A stretch of 64,000 nt of DNA from Pseudomonas sp. R5(2019) (GTDB taxonomy: Bacteria > Pseudomonadota > Gammaproteobacteria > Pseudomonadales > Pseudomonadaceae). The translations under genes and the position numbers were made by a program. The notes beneath the pieces are model-generated. The model did not search any database. It saw nothing but the letters and a program-made list of their open reading frames with translations, and was not told the origin of the DNA. Of the stretch, positions 24,293-31,708 are shown in pieces; within the stretch, counting starts at the first letter, position 1; the number at the start of each line of letters is the position of its first letter. The stretch spans positions 55,129-119,128 of the forward strand of contig NZ_JAAAMT010000013.1 in the NCBI RefSeq assembly GCF_009905435.1, read 5' to 3'.

Positions 24293-25072
24293 ATGGAACA
24301 GACCCTGCAGCAACTCCTGACCGATCGCGTGACAGCATTCGCAATTGGTGATCGACCGGCGACCATCATCGATGAGCATGTCGAAAAGATGTTCAGCGAG
24401 GTCATCAAAGATGCCTTCCGTAGCTACGGCGACATGGGAAAGGCCGTGAGCGAGGCGGTAAAGGCAGCGCTTCCATCTAACCTGTCGAGCGTCTTCGAAC
24501 TGACTCGCTACAACCACCTTATCGCCAAGGCGCTCCAGGACACCTGGGAGAACAGCGGCGTCGAGGCAGATATGGTCAGTCGCGCCAAGGATGCGATCAA
24601 CAAGGTGCTGATCGAAGATCAAATGCCGGCAGAAATCAGCTTGCGCGCTCTCCTGGAAGCATTCATCGACGAGCACAAAGAGGAAGCAGCTGAGGATGGC
24701 TGGTACGCGCCGGATATTCGCTTTCAAACCTCCGAGTACGGCGGCCTGACCGTGTTCTTCGACAAGAAGCCGAAGGAGCGCGAATCACGCAGCTCATACA
24801 GCTATAGCAGCCACTCGGAAGAACTCAGTGCCTACAGCTTGAAAAACCGCATCGGCGTCAGTTTTGAGAAAGGCGGCGGTAAGGGACGAAACGAAAACGG
24901 CCACGAAATCGGAAAGGTTTTCCACGCCGCAATCGATGGGGACAACGTTGGCAAGAATCTGAGCTTCAGTTCCCCGTGGGAAAAAATGACCGCCGCTCTC
25001 TATTTCGGGCAGGCCTATTTGATTGTCGATTGCGACGAAGACGAAGGCTTCAGTTACGGCCTTTACGACTGA
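24293..25072 (+). CDS. Unknown early phage protein (259 aa)
   Basis: Start chosen at ATG 24293, nine bases after GGAG; an in-frame ATG at 24278 would add 5 residues. Helical N-terminal half (LLTDRVTAFAIGDRP, VSEAVKAALP) and a mixed C-terminal half with an acidic end (VDCDEDEGFSYGLYD). A Ser/Tyr-rich low-complexity stretch lies at about residues 166-185. No family recognised. Confidence 0.7.
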   Translation: MEQTLQQLLTDRVTAFAIGDRPATIIDEHVEKMFSEVIKDAFRSYGDMGKAVSEAVKAALPSNLSSVFELTRYNHLIAKALQDTWENSGVEADMVSRAKDAINKVLIEDQMPAEISLRALLEAFIDEHKEEAAEDGWYAPDIRFQTSEYGGLTVFFDKKPKERESRSSYSYSSHSEELSAYSLKNRIGVSFEKGGGKGRNENGHEIGKVFHAAIDGDNVGKNLSFSSPWEKMTAALYFGQAYLIVDCDEDEGFSYGLYD

Positions 25073-25135
25073 ACAACCAGCGCCACGGCAGCCTGCCGTT
25101 AACTGCCCAATTACCTGGTACTCCCCAGCACCAGG

Positions 25136-25210
25136 CTGCATTGGCCGTGACGTTTGCCCTCCCCTGGTCCGGGTGCTTCACGGCTCGGGCGAGCGTCACG
25201 ACCAATGCAG
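25136..25210 (+). repeat. Long inverted repeat before the LuxR-type gene
   Basis: CTGCATTGGCCGTGACG and its near-complement CGTCACGACCAATGCAG (16 of 17 matched) bracket 41 bases, giving a 75-base potential stem-loop that ends 21 bases before the next ATG. Confidence 0.7.
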
Positions 25211-25231
25211 CCAACTCAGTGAGAACACCGC

Positions 25232-25618
25232 ATGGCATCGATGATCAAGAACGGCAGCTGGACTGGCTATCTCGGCCGAGGCCTGGCGCCACGCGAACTG
25301 GAATGCACCCTCTTTGTTGCCCAAGGTCTGACCGCCAAGGAAATTGCCCGATTGATCGGCATCGCACCCGGCACCGTCGCCAAGCGACTGACCAGCGCCA
25401 TGTTCAAGCTGCATGTAAATCGCCAGGCGGCGCTGGTGGCCGAGGCCATGCGCCGCCAGATCATCTCCCCGATGTGCATCCTGCTGGCCAGCCTCATCGC
25501 CATGCACGCTGTCATCGACGACACCGACCCGATGCGCCGCGATCGCCGCGCACCGGAGCGCCGCACCGCTCAAGTCCGAATCGTCCGCAAGGCCGAAGCG
25601 GTTGAGCTCCACGCATAG
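25232..25618 (+). CDS. LuxR-type helix-turn-helix protein
   Basis: 128 aa. LTAKEIARLIGIAPGTVAKR (about residues 33-52) is a GerE/LuxR-family recognition helix pair. It lacks the N-terminal sensor domain of full LuxR proteins. A hydrophobic segment CILLASLIAMHAVI (about 82-95) could anchor it in the membrane, and the C-terminus is basic (RRDRRAPERR). Early regulator of unknown target. The ribosome site is weak. Confidence 0.75.
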   Translation: MASMIKNGSWTGYLGRGLAPRELECTLFVAQGLTAKEIARLIGIAPGTVAKRLTSAMFKLHVNRQAALVAEAMRRQIISPMCILLASLIAMHAVIDDTDPMRRDRRAPERRTAQVRIVRKAEAVELHA

Positions 25619-25826
25619 GTGCCACTGCCTTCCCAGTGGCCACGCCGGAGGATGCAACCATGTAAACGACAGCTACCGGCACCGCCCAATGCGCGGCCGG
25701 TCATGCTCGCATACGGAGGCGTTTGTGAGTTGAGAGCCCGGGTCACCGGGCTTTCTTTTGCCTGCTGTTATTCGCCAGCACCCTGCACCAGGGTCCTGAC
25801 CAATGCCTTCAGACAAGGAGCAAGAC
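25619..25826 (+). other. Structured non-coding stretch with a start-stop minigene and terminator
   Basis: Contains a stem-loop GCCACTG-CCTTCC-CAGTGGC (25621-25640), a strong GGAGG (25647-25651) placed 8 bases before ATG TAA (25660-25665), and a terminator AGCCCGG-GTCA-CCGGGCT followed by TTCTTTT (25735-25759). Confidence 0.55.
25735..25759 (+). terminator. Terminator inside the early operon
   Basis: AGCCCGG/CCGGGCT (7-bp stem, 4-base loop) then TTCTTTT on the plus strand. It splits the early operon before the gene at 25827. Confidence 0.8.
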
Positions 25827-26108
25827 ATGCACCCACGAATCCAGGAGCGAGCCGAAGGCCTTCAGGCCCTGCGCGCTCGAGCAGCCCTCGCAACCATCGA
25901 CTTCTATGCCGCCATCGGCCAGGAGGCCCCCGTGCAACCGATTCGCTATCAGGTCGTGACCAAGGGCGCGCGCGCCTTCCACATCATCGAACTGGCCACC
26001 GGAAAGACTCGCGGCTTCCGCTTCAAGTGGACGGACGCAGTCAACTTCGCCCAGTTGCTCGAATCGCGCGCCGACGGCGTGAAGGTCTCTATCGGGGGTC
26101 GGCAATGA
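25827..26108 (+). CDS. Small phage protein
   Basis: 93 aa from ATG 25827 (AAGGAG upstream). It begins with a helical RAEGLQALRARAALATIDF segment and then a beta-rich GARAFHIIELATGKTRGF part. No family known. It overlaps the next gene as ATGA. Confidence 0.65.
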   Translation: MHPRIQERAEGLQALRARAALATIDFYAAIGQEAPVQPIRYQVVTKGARAFHIIELATGKTRGFRFKWTDAVNFAQLLESRADGVKVSIGGRQ

Positions 26109-26419
26109 ACTTCCAGCCCCTGCCAGACCCACGCAACCAGGTGCTTCAAGACCTCAACGCCAAGATCGATAGCTTCTTCGCTTCTGGCAAGACCGCCTCC
26201 GAGATCCCGGCCGGCGTCAGCGGCGAGGGTTTCGGGCACGGCATGGATCGCCATCACGCCAAGCTGCGCGCCCAGCGGGACAAGGATGCTCCGACACTGA
26301 AATACCTGATCGAGCAGGGCTACGGCATCAAGCAAGCCGCCGACGCCATGGGCTGCGATCAGAAGCGCGTCAAGCTCATCGCCAGAGAGAACGGTCTGAC
26401 CTTCGGCGGGCCGCTTTGA
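26105..26419 (+). CDS. Small phage HTH protein
   Basis: 104 aa. YLIEQGYGIKQAADAMGCDQ (about residues 68-87) reads like a helix-turn-helix, followed by KRVKLIARENGLTF. The N-terminal part includes GKTASEIPAGVSGEGFGHG. It probably binds DNA. ATGA overlap with the previous gene; a longer upstream frame is not used. Confidence 0.65.
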   Translation: MNFQPLPDPRNQVLQDLNAKIDSFFASGKTASEIPAGVSGEGFGHGMDRHHAKLRAQRDKDAPTLKYLIEQGYGIKQAADAMGCDQKRVKLIARENGLTFGGPL

Positions 26420-26507
26420 AACGGATTTCCCACCAAGTGCGACAGCGCCGCAAGCAATCCCAATTTCACCTCCCACCCAGCGGGCTGCCGCCCATGGAGA
26501 CGTTGTC

Positions 26508-26855
26508 ATGCCTACCCCAACCGACACCGCCGAATTCCTTGAAGAACTCAATGGTGGCGCTTTCGCCAGCCAAATTGGTCACGCCCTCTCCGAAGTAGCC
26601 GCAGGGGTTGTCGACCATGGCAAGGCCGGGAAACTGGTCATCACCCTGGACTTCAGCCAGATCGGCGAATCCAGCCAGGTGAAGATCAAGCACAAGCTCG
26701 ATTACAAGGTGCCGACCAAGCGCGGCACCCGCAGCGAAAACACCAGCCTCGATACGCCGATGCACGTTGGCTCCGGCGGCAAGATCACGCTATTCCAGGA
26801 AAAGCACGACCAGTTGTTCAGTCGTGACGAAGCCCCAATCAAACCCCGCACTTGA
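26508..26855 (+). CDS. Conserved small phage protein preceding the DUF2303 gene
   Basis: 115 aa, GGAG 8 bases before the ATG. GKLVITLDFSQIGESSQVKI (about residues 44-63) gives a beta-rich core. The C-terminus is Lys-rich. A gene of this size regularly accompanies DUF2303 genes in prophages, and the 27-base spacing fits one operon. Function unknown. Confidence 0.65.
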   Translation: MPTPTDTAEFLEELNGGAFASQIGHALSEVAAGVVDHGKAGKLVITLDFSQIGESSQVKIKHKLDYKVPTKRGTRSENTSLDTPMHVGSGGKITLFQEKHDQLFSRDEAPIKPRT

Positions 26856-26882
26856 AACCACCCTCCAGCAAGGACCTGAAGA

Positions 26883-27698
26883 ATGTCTCTGACCAAAGAA
26901 GCCGTTCAGCTCATCACCGATACCGCGCTCCAGGCTGCTGGCAAGCAGCTTGCCACCAAGACCCCGACAGTGGTTCTGCCGGACGGCTGCCAAGTCGTCA
27001 CCCTGGAGAAATGGCAGGCAGGCCGCAGCCGATTCCGTGGTATCTACTCCACTCACTCGCTGGCCGACTTCAGCGCCTACGTGGCCGGCCGGGCCATCCC
27101 GACTGCCAAAGGGTTCATCGACCAGGACGAGATGACTTGCACCCTGCTGTTCAACCTGGGGGACGATGTGAGCCCAGGCCACGCGGATGATCGCGCTGTA
27201 CTGAAGCTGAAAGCGTCGGCCGGGTACAAAGCGGCCCAAGCCATTGGCGGTCGGGCGATGTCGCAGAAAGACCTGAGCGACTGGATTGAGGACTGGCATC
27301 AGTACCTGAACGCAACCGACGACGCCGGCAACACGATGACCATCGCCAAAGCAATCGCCGCGGTGCGCACCATCACCATCAAGGCCGCCAGCGAATCGGA
27401 TCACACCGTCAGCGAGACCAGCGCTAGCCGCAGCACCCTGGACCAGATCGAGGCGCGCAGCAAGGAAACACTGCCAACTGCCCTGCTGTTCAACGTGATC
27501 CCATTTGAAGGCCTGACCGAACAGCAGATCAACCTGCGGGTTTCTGTCATCACCAGCGGCGCCCAGCCGGTGCTGAAGCTGCGCTGGGTCGGTGAAGAAG
27601 TTCAGCGCGAAGATATCGCGCAGGAGTTCAAGACGGTCCTGCAGGACAAGATCGGTAGCAACGCAGCGCTGTCTCTGGGTGCTTTCGATCCGAAGTGA
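26883..27698 (+). CDS. DUF2303 family protein (YfdQ-like)
   Basis: 271 aa. Contains VVTLEKWQAGRSRFRGIY, STHSLADFSAYV and the DLSDWIEDWHQYL segment characteristic of DUF2303 (E. coli YfdQ in CPS-53). The family lies in early regions of many temperate phages and its role is not established. Length is standard. Confidence 0.85.
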   Translation: MSLTKEAVQLITDTALQAAGKQLATKTPTVVLPDGCQVVTLEKWQAGRSRFRGIYSTHSLADFSAYVAGRAIPTAKGFIDQDEMTCTLLFNLGDDVSPGHADDRAVLKLKASAGYKAAQAIGGRAMSQKDLSDWIEDWHQYLNATDDAGNTMTIAKAIAAVRTITIKAASESDHTVSETSASRSTLDQIEARSKETLPTALLFNVIPFEGLTEQQINLRVSVITSGAQPVLKLRWVGEEVQREDIAQEFKTVLQDKIGSNAALSLGAFDPK

Positions 27699-27803
27699 TA
27701 CCAAGGCGGCGATCTTTCTGAACGCCGCCTGACCCGCCCTCACCTATTGCGCTGAATTCGTTGCCTGGAGAGGTGATCAGTGGATTAAGGCAAGGTGATA
27801 TTG

Positions 27804-28559
27804 TTACTTGTACTGGTGCTGATGCCACTCTTCAGTTCGAACCTCATCGATAAATTTTTTAAACCCCCACTCAAACTCTTTTGTCATATCTATCGCCTGG
27901 GGGTATTTTTGATAAAATGCAAAGTTTGACAGCCTTAATAATACTTGCCCCATAACAGGCAGCACTAACTCATAATTCTCCAAGCATAGCCCTGACGGAA
28001 TAGATCCACCAATATACAGCTGCCTGTTTTCAGGGGGGAAACATATATAATTCAAATCCCCTGCGAGCCACACATAGTCTACAGCCCACGTTTCTAACTC
28101 TAATTGCCCCGGCAAAGTTCTCCGACAAAACACCTCTACTAAACTGTCAAACGATGCATGCCATTCAAGTATCTTTTGGCTGCCTTTTTCAATAAAATCC
28201 TTTGCAGGATCACGATTGAAAGGAAAAATAACATCGTACAGTTCATGCCTACGAGAAAATTTTACGCCGAGGTCCGTCTCGATCCCGTCAAGCCACTCGT
28301 CAAATGACTCCTGATGCATTTTATGCATCTGCCATCTTATTGATCGGGAGCTATCAAAAGCCTGTCGTTGCGCAACACTTGCAGCCTGCCAAGCGGCAAT
28401 CGCTGCAACAGCAGTAGCTGAAGAGGAAAGTACTGCAAACCAATCTACAATCTTTAGGCCTTCGCCGCTTTCAGGCGAGGGAAAAATATTAAAAAAAACG
28501 CCACCGGCTAAAAAAAGAAGTATGCATATTCCCCAGATCAATTTGTCTTTTCTCACCAT
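27804..28559 (-). CDS. Membrane-anchored accessory protein of AT-rich island
   Basis: 251 aa. Two N-terminal membrane segments (about residues 8-26, ICILLFLAGGVFF, and 39-62, WFAVLSSSATAVAAIAAW) are followed by a soluble domain of about 185 aa rich in aromatic residues. The DNA is visibly AT-richer than its neighbours and on the opposite strand, which suggests a moron acquired separately. The layout (2 TM plus cytoplasmic domain) recalls abortive-infection effectors, but I do not recognise the family. Confidence 0.6.
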   Translation of the reverse strand: MVRKDKLIWGICILLFLAGGVFFNIFPSPESGEGLKIVDWFAVLSSSATAVAAIAAWQAASVAQRQAFDSSRSIRWQMHKMHQESFDEWLDGIETDLGVKFSRRHELYDVIFPFNRDPAKDFIEKGSQKILEWHASFDSLVEVFCRRTLPGQLELETWAVDYVWLAGDLNYICFPPENRQLYIGGSIPSGLCLENYELVLPVMGQVLLRLSNFAFYQKYPQAIDMTKEFEWGFKKFIDEVRTEEWHQHQYK

Positions 28560-28618
28560 TCCCTCCCCCCGAGCTCAGTGATTATGCTGAGCGCTCGGTT
28601 ACTCGACGAGGTGTCACC

Positions 28619-28711
28619 ATGACCACAACTCGGTGGATGGTCCATGGGAGCCCGAAGATCCACCGGATAATGAAGCGCATCACTTCAAAAATCGGTTCTG
28701 CTATTGACTGA
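28619..28711 (+). CDS. Possible 30-aa ORF on the other strand of the AT-rich island
   Basis: ATG 28619 follows GAGGTG at 6 bases; product starts MTTTRWMVHGSPKIH and is basic. Too short to support strongly. Included because of the ribosome site. Confidence 0.25.
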   Translation: MTTTRWMVHGSPKIHRIMKRITSKIGSAID

Positions 28712-28775
28712 AATAAATAGCCCACAAACTCACATCACGCCAGCCTGAAGGCCTGATGCCTGGTCGACGGTACGA

Positions 28776-28961
28776 TCACTCATCTTCATCTAATCGGAAC
28801 CTGCTCAAGACAGGGGATCCCGGCAGCTTGCTGGTCTCAACCTCAACATGCCTCCCGCCACAGTGCTCGCAATTGAAGACCTGGCCGTCGATGTCCTCGT
28901 CAAAGCAAAGCTCTACGGATGTATCTTGCTTGCATTTCTGGCAGTTGAGTTTTTTCGTCAT
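28776..28961 (-). CDS. Small zinc-ribbon protein
   Basis: 61 aa from ATG 28961. NCQKCK and NCEHCGG give four Cys at about 7, 10, 31 and 34, a rubredoxin-like zinc ribbon; the end is acidic (LDEDE). It lies head-to-tail with the membrane gene on the minus strand, 216 bases apart, and may belong to the same insert. AGGGG upstream is a fair ribosome site. Confidence 0.65.
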   Translation of the reverse strand: MTKKLNCQKCKQDTSVELCFDEDIDGQVFNCEHCGGRHVEVETSKLPGSPVLSRFRLDEDE

Positions 28962-29032
28962 GGCTGTAACCCCTGAGCATTTCACCGCCTGAGCTTAGCC
29001 AGCTTTTCCTATGACCACCGAGACACATCCCC

Positions 29033-29617
29033 ATGCCCACAGAAAACCGATCCAGCAACACCGAACAGATGGTCAGCGTGCTCGAGGGCTACATGCTGGT
29101 TGAGCGCAATATCTGGACCGAACAGCAGGTTGAAGCTGCCGCTGCCTGCATCACCCGGCTGAAGGTCGTTCCCGGTATGAGTGATCGCGACCTGGCAATG
29201 GCGGCAATAGACGCCGCTCAGTGCAAGGCACCTGATGTAACCCTGGCCGACTTCCAGCCAGCCGCCCAGCACCAGGGCGATCCGTTGTGCTGGTCCTACA
29301 AGCTCGGCGGCGAACAGCGGTTTTATCCGACAGATCCGCGCAAGGCTGACTTCGGCGGTTATGCGGAACTGATGAGCGACATTGAACCGCTCTACCGCCA
29401 CCCACCAACCTCCGACGGCTTCAGCGCCGGCGACATGGCCGACCAGGGTGCCAAGGCGTTTGCGGCGCGGGACGGAGAAGTTGAGGAGCTGCGCCGGGCA
29501 CTGGGCGGCATGCTCTTCGCCTTCGACGATGGAGTCGGCCGGGACTGGTCGCGAGATCTGCTCGACTTCGCTCGCAAGATCGCCCCTGCCGCAGAGTTCA
29601 AGGCGGACGACAAATGA
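29033..29617 (+). CDS. Unknown early phage protein
   Basis: 194 aa. The N-terminal part (about 1-80) resembles small phage helper domains with MSDRDLAMAAIDAAQ. The later part has EVEELRRALGGMLFAFDDG (about 152-170) and ends Lys/Asp-rich. Overlaps the next gene by 4 bases. Family not recognised. Confidence 0.65.
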   Translation: MPTENRSSNTEQMVSVLEGYMLVERNIWTEQQVEAAAACITRLKVVPGMSDRDLAMAAIDAAQCKAPDVTLADFQPAAQHQGDPLCWSYKLGGEQRFYPTDPRKADFGGYAELMSDIEPLYRHPPTSDGFSAGDMADQGAKAFAARDGEVEELRRALGGMLFAFDDGVGRDWSRDLLDFARKIAPAAEFKADDK

Positions 29618-29877
29618 CCCGCCTCACCTTCTCGCTCCTGCTGCTGGCCACCAGCACGGCCAATGCAGCACTACCCCAGGAAGTCACCGTCTGGCACGAC
29701 GACGAACGAAACGTCACCTGCTGGTTGTTCTGGGGCTTTAAACGCGGCGGCATCAGCTGCATCCCTGACAGCCATCTCCAGGCCGGAAACGAGCGCCAAC
29801 TCTCCCCGCACGAACAAGACACCCCTACCCCTGCAATGGCGCCAGTGCGCTGGAATGAAGAGAGGTATTCGCTGTGA
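29614..29877 (+). CDS. Small exported phage protein
   Basis: 87 aa with a short signal peptide, MTRLTFSLLLLATSTANA, then ALPQEVTVWHDD. Two Cys (NVTCWLFW and GISCIPDS) could form a disulphide. Export suggests envelope action, such as exclusion. ATGA overlaps at both ends. Confidence 0.65.
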   Translation: MTRLTFSLLLLATSTANAALPQEVTVWHDDERNVTCWLFWGFKRGGISCIPDSHLQAGNERQLSPHEQDTPTPAMAPVRWNEERYSL

Positions 29878-30206
29878 TCGAGATGGTCAGAGTTCAAGCT
29901 GCCGAGCTGACTGGGCCGGCACTGAGTTGGGTCATAGAACAAATCGAAGGTACATTGCCGAAGCCAGCTGGCCAGCTGCAACTGGCATTCTGCGCCGACG
30001 CATTCACACCCGAGGCAGTCGAGCGCCTTATCGAGAAGCACGGCGTCTGGATTGATCGCGGAGCGCATGTGTCATGGGTAGCAAGCATCAAGCTTGACCC
30101 GTTCGAGCGCGAGGCAGGAGACACCCGAGAGCATGCCGCTTGCCGGGCGATCGTCGCCGACAAACTCGGACGTGTCGTCCAGGTGCCGAAGGAGCTGATG
30201 CCATGA
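29874..30206 (+). CDS. NinX-like (DUF2591) protein
   Basis: 110 aa. AAELTGPALSWVIEQIEG (about residues 9-26) is the DUF2591/NinX signature; DTREHAACRAIVADKLG follows near 83-99. Widespread in lambdoid phage early/nin regions, with no established biochemical role. Coupled to its neighbours by ATGA overlaps. Confidence 0.8.
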   Translation: MIEMVRVQAAELTGPALSWVIEQIEGTLPKPAGQLQLAFCADAFTPEAVERLIEKHGVWIDRGAHVSWVASIKLDPFEREAGDTREHAACRAIVADKLGRVVQVPKELMP

Positions 30207-30253
30207 TCGCCCTCGCCTACATGGCCTACCTGATCTACAGGGGGCCGCGATGA
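30203..30253 (+). CDS. 16-aa hydrophobic microprotein coupled by ATGA at both ends
   Basis: MIALAYMAYLIYRGPR, 16 residues. Its ATG overlaps the stop of the NinX-like gene and its TGA overlaps the ATG of the next gene. This double ATGA junction argues that it is translated. The hydrophobic part (residues 2-12) could insert in the membrane. Confidence 0.45.
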   Translation: MIALAYMAYLIYRGPR

Positions 30254-30480
30254 CCAAACCGCGAGCACGAACTACGACAGGCGCCAAGGTCACCGTCACC
30301 CTGGAGCTTTCCAACCTGGGCAGCTGGGGCCCGGACTGCACCACCGGCCAGGTCCACGACCAAGCCCGTGAAGCAGCGATCGGCCGCCTCAATCGCCTGT
30401 TCAAGGACCACATCGACAGCACCAAGATTGTCGGCAAGGTGAAGGTCGAGGCCATCACTACCACGCTCGAGCAACGCTAA
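30250..30480 (+). CDS. Small basic phage protein
   Basis: 76 aa, starting MTKPRARTTTGAKVTVTLEL, then LGSWGPDCTTGQVHDQAREA (about 23-42). The basic start suggests nucleic-acid binding. No family recognised. Overlaps the microprotein stop. Confidence 0.6.
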   Translation: MTKPRARTTTGAKVTVTLELSNLGSWGPDCTTGQVHDQAREAAIGRLNRLFKDHIDSTKIVGKVKVEAITTTLEQR

Positions 30481-30532
30481 CCCCCTCCCCTACAACAACT
30501 CAAGCCTGCCGGTAGGCGGGCGAGGATCAACT

Positions 30533-31453
30533 ATGTCCGCAAACAAAACTATGTGCATCTATCACGGCAACTGCGCTGACGGCTTCGGAGCCGCATGGGT
30601 TATCCGCAAAGCGCTTGGCGAATCGGTCGAGTTCGTAGCCGGCGTCTACGGTCAGGAGCCGCCTGACGTCACCGGCATGGACGTGATTCTGGTCGACTTC
30701 AGCTACAAGTACGACGTGCTGGCCAACATGAGCTGGCGGGCGAACAGCATCATCATCCTCGACCACCACAAGTCTGCCGCCGAGGACCTGCAGCGATTCC
30801 CGCCATTCCACGCGGGCGTCAAGATTGACGGCCGCTACGCCGACGGCTCCGTCTCGCTGGGATGGGAAAGCGCTCATTCCTTCATGGCTTCGCAGAACGC
30901 CCCGGCCATTGCGTGCTGTTTCGACATGGAACGCAGCGGGGCAATGCTGGCCTGGGATCACTTCTTCCCCGGCCAAGAGCCACCGCAGTTGTTGCGTCAC
31001 ATCGAGGACCGGGATCTCTGGCTGTTCAAGTTGGACGGAACACGTGAGATCCAGGCGAACCTGTTCAGCTACCCCTACGACTTCGAAGTGTGGGATCAGT
31101 TGATGGCGGCCGACGTAGAGACCCTCCGGTCGGACGGCGCCGCCATTGAGAGGAAGCACCACAAGGATATTGCGGAGCTGGTGGTCGTAACTAAGCGCCG
31201 CCTGGTAATCGGTGGGCACGACGTACCAGCCGCCAGCCTGCCATACACCCTAACCAGCGATGCCGGCCACCTGATGGCGCAGGGCGAGCCGTTTGCAGCC
31301 TGCTATTGGGATACCCCGACCGGCCGGGTGTTCAGCCTGCGCAGCACAAATGAAGGGATGGATGTTTCTGCGATCGCCAGCCAGTACGGCGGCGGCGGGC
31401 ACCGAAACGCCGCAGGTTTCCGAGTGCCTTTCGGGCACGAACTCACTCTGTAA
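30533..31453 (+). CDS. DHH/DHHA1 family phosphoesterase
   Basis: 306 aa. Metal-binding motifs are all visible: YHGNCADGFGAAW (about 10-22), VILVDFSY (about 50-57), ILDHHKSA (about 74-81, the DHH motif) and the DHHA1 substrate-binding GGGGHRNAAGF near residues 286-296. Members hydrolyse nanoRNAs, pAp or cyclic dinucleotides. The phage copy might recycle short RNA or degrade host signalling nucleotides. Which substrate applies cannot be read from sequence. Confidence 0.85.
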   Translation: MSANKTMCIYHGNCADGFGAAWVIRKALGESVEFVAGVYGQEPPDVTGMDVILVDFSYKYDVLANMSWRANSIIILDHHKSAAEDLQRFPPFHAGVKIDGRYADGSVSLGWESAHSFMASQNAPAIACCFDMERSGAMLAWDHFFPGQEPPQLLRHIEDRDLWLFKLDGTREIQANLFSYPYDFEVWDQLMAADVETLRSDGAAIERKHHKDIAELVVVTKRRLVIGGHDVPAASLPYTLTSDAGHLMAQGEPFAACYWDTPTGRVFSLRSTNEGMDVSAIASQYGGGGHRNAAGFRVPFGHELTL

Positions 31454-31495
31454 CCCCTCCCCACCTCTGCCGCCATGCGCGGCACGGAGACATTC

Positions 31496-31708
31496 ATGAA
31501 GAAAGAACTGATCAAGATCAGCGAGTTTCAACGCCGCAAATGGGGCGCAAACGGAACACCGCTCTGCTCACAGGCAATCCGCAACTACCTGCGCGACCGT
31601 AAGCTGCCGGGGGAGCGCGTTGGAAATATCTGGTACGTTGACTGGGCCGCCTATCAACGCATGACCGGTAACGACTTGGTGAACATGGTATTGAAAGGAG
31701 CAGCTTGA
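31496..31708 (+). CDS. xis: Excisionase
   Basis: 70 aa from ATG 31496 (GGAG upstream). Basic winged-helix type protein with AIRNYLRDRKLPGERVGNIW (about 23-42), just before int and overlapping it as TGATG, as in lambdoid Xis-Int pairs. It directs excision during induction. Confidence 0.8.
   Translation: MKKELIKISEFQRRKWGANGTPLCSQAIRNYLRDRKLPGERVGNIWYVDWAAYQRMTGNDLVNMVLKGAA

Noticed and set aside
25619..26104. Frame upstream of the 104-aa HTH gene
   Set aside because: It runs through hairpins, a terminator and another gene in a shifted frame, giving Arg/Pro-rich sequence. The gene starts at 26105.
26416..26598. 60-codon ORF overlapping the next gene
   Set aside because: Pro/Ser-rich, weak start, overlaps the better-supported gene at 26508 in a different frame.
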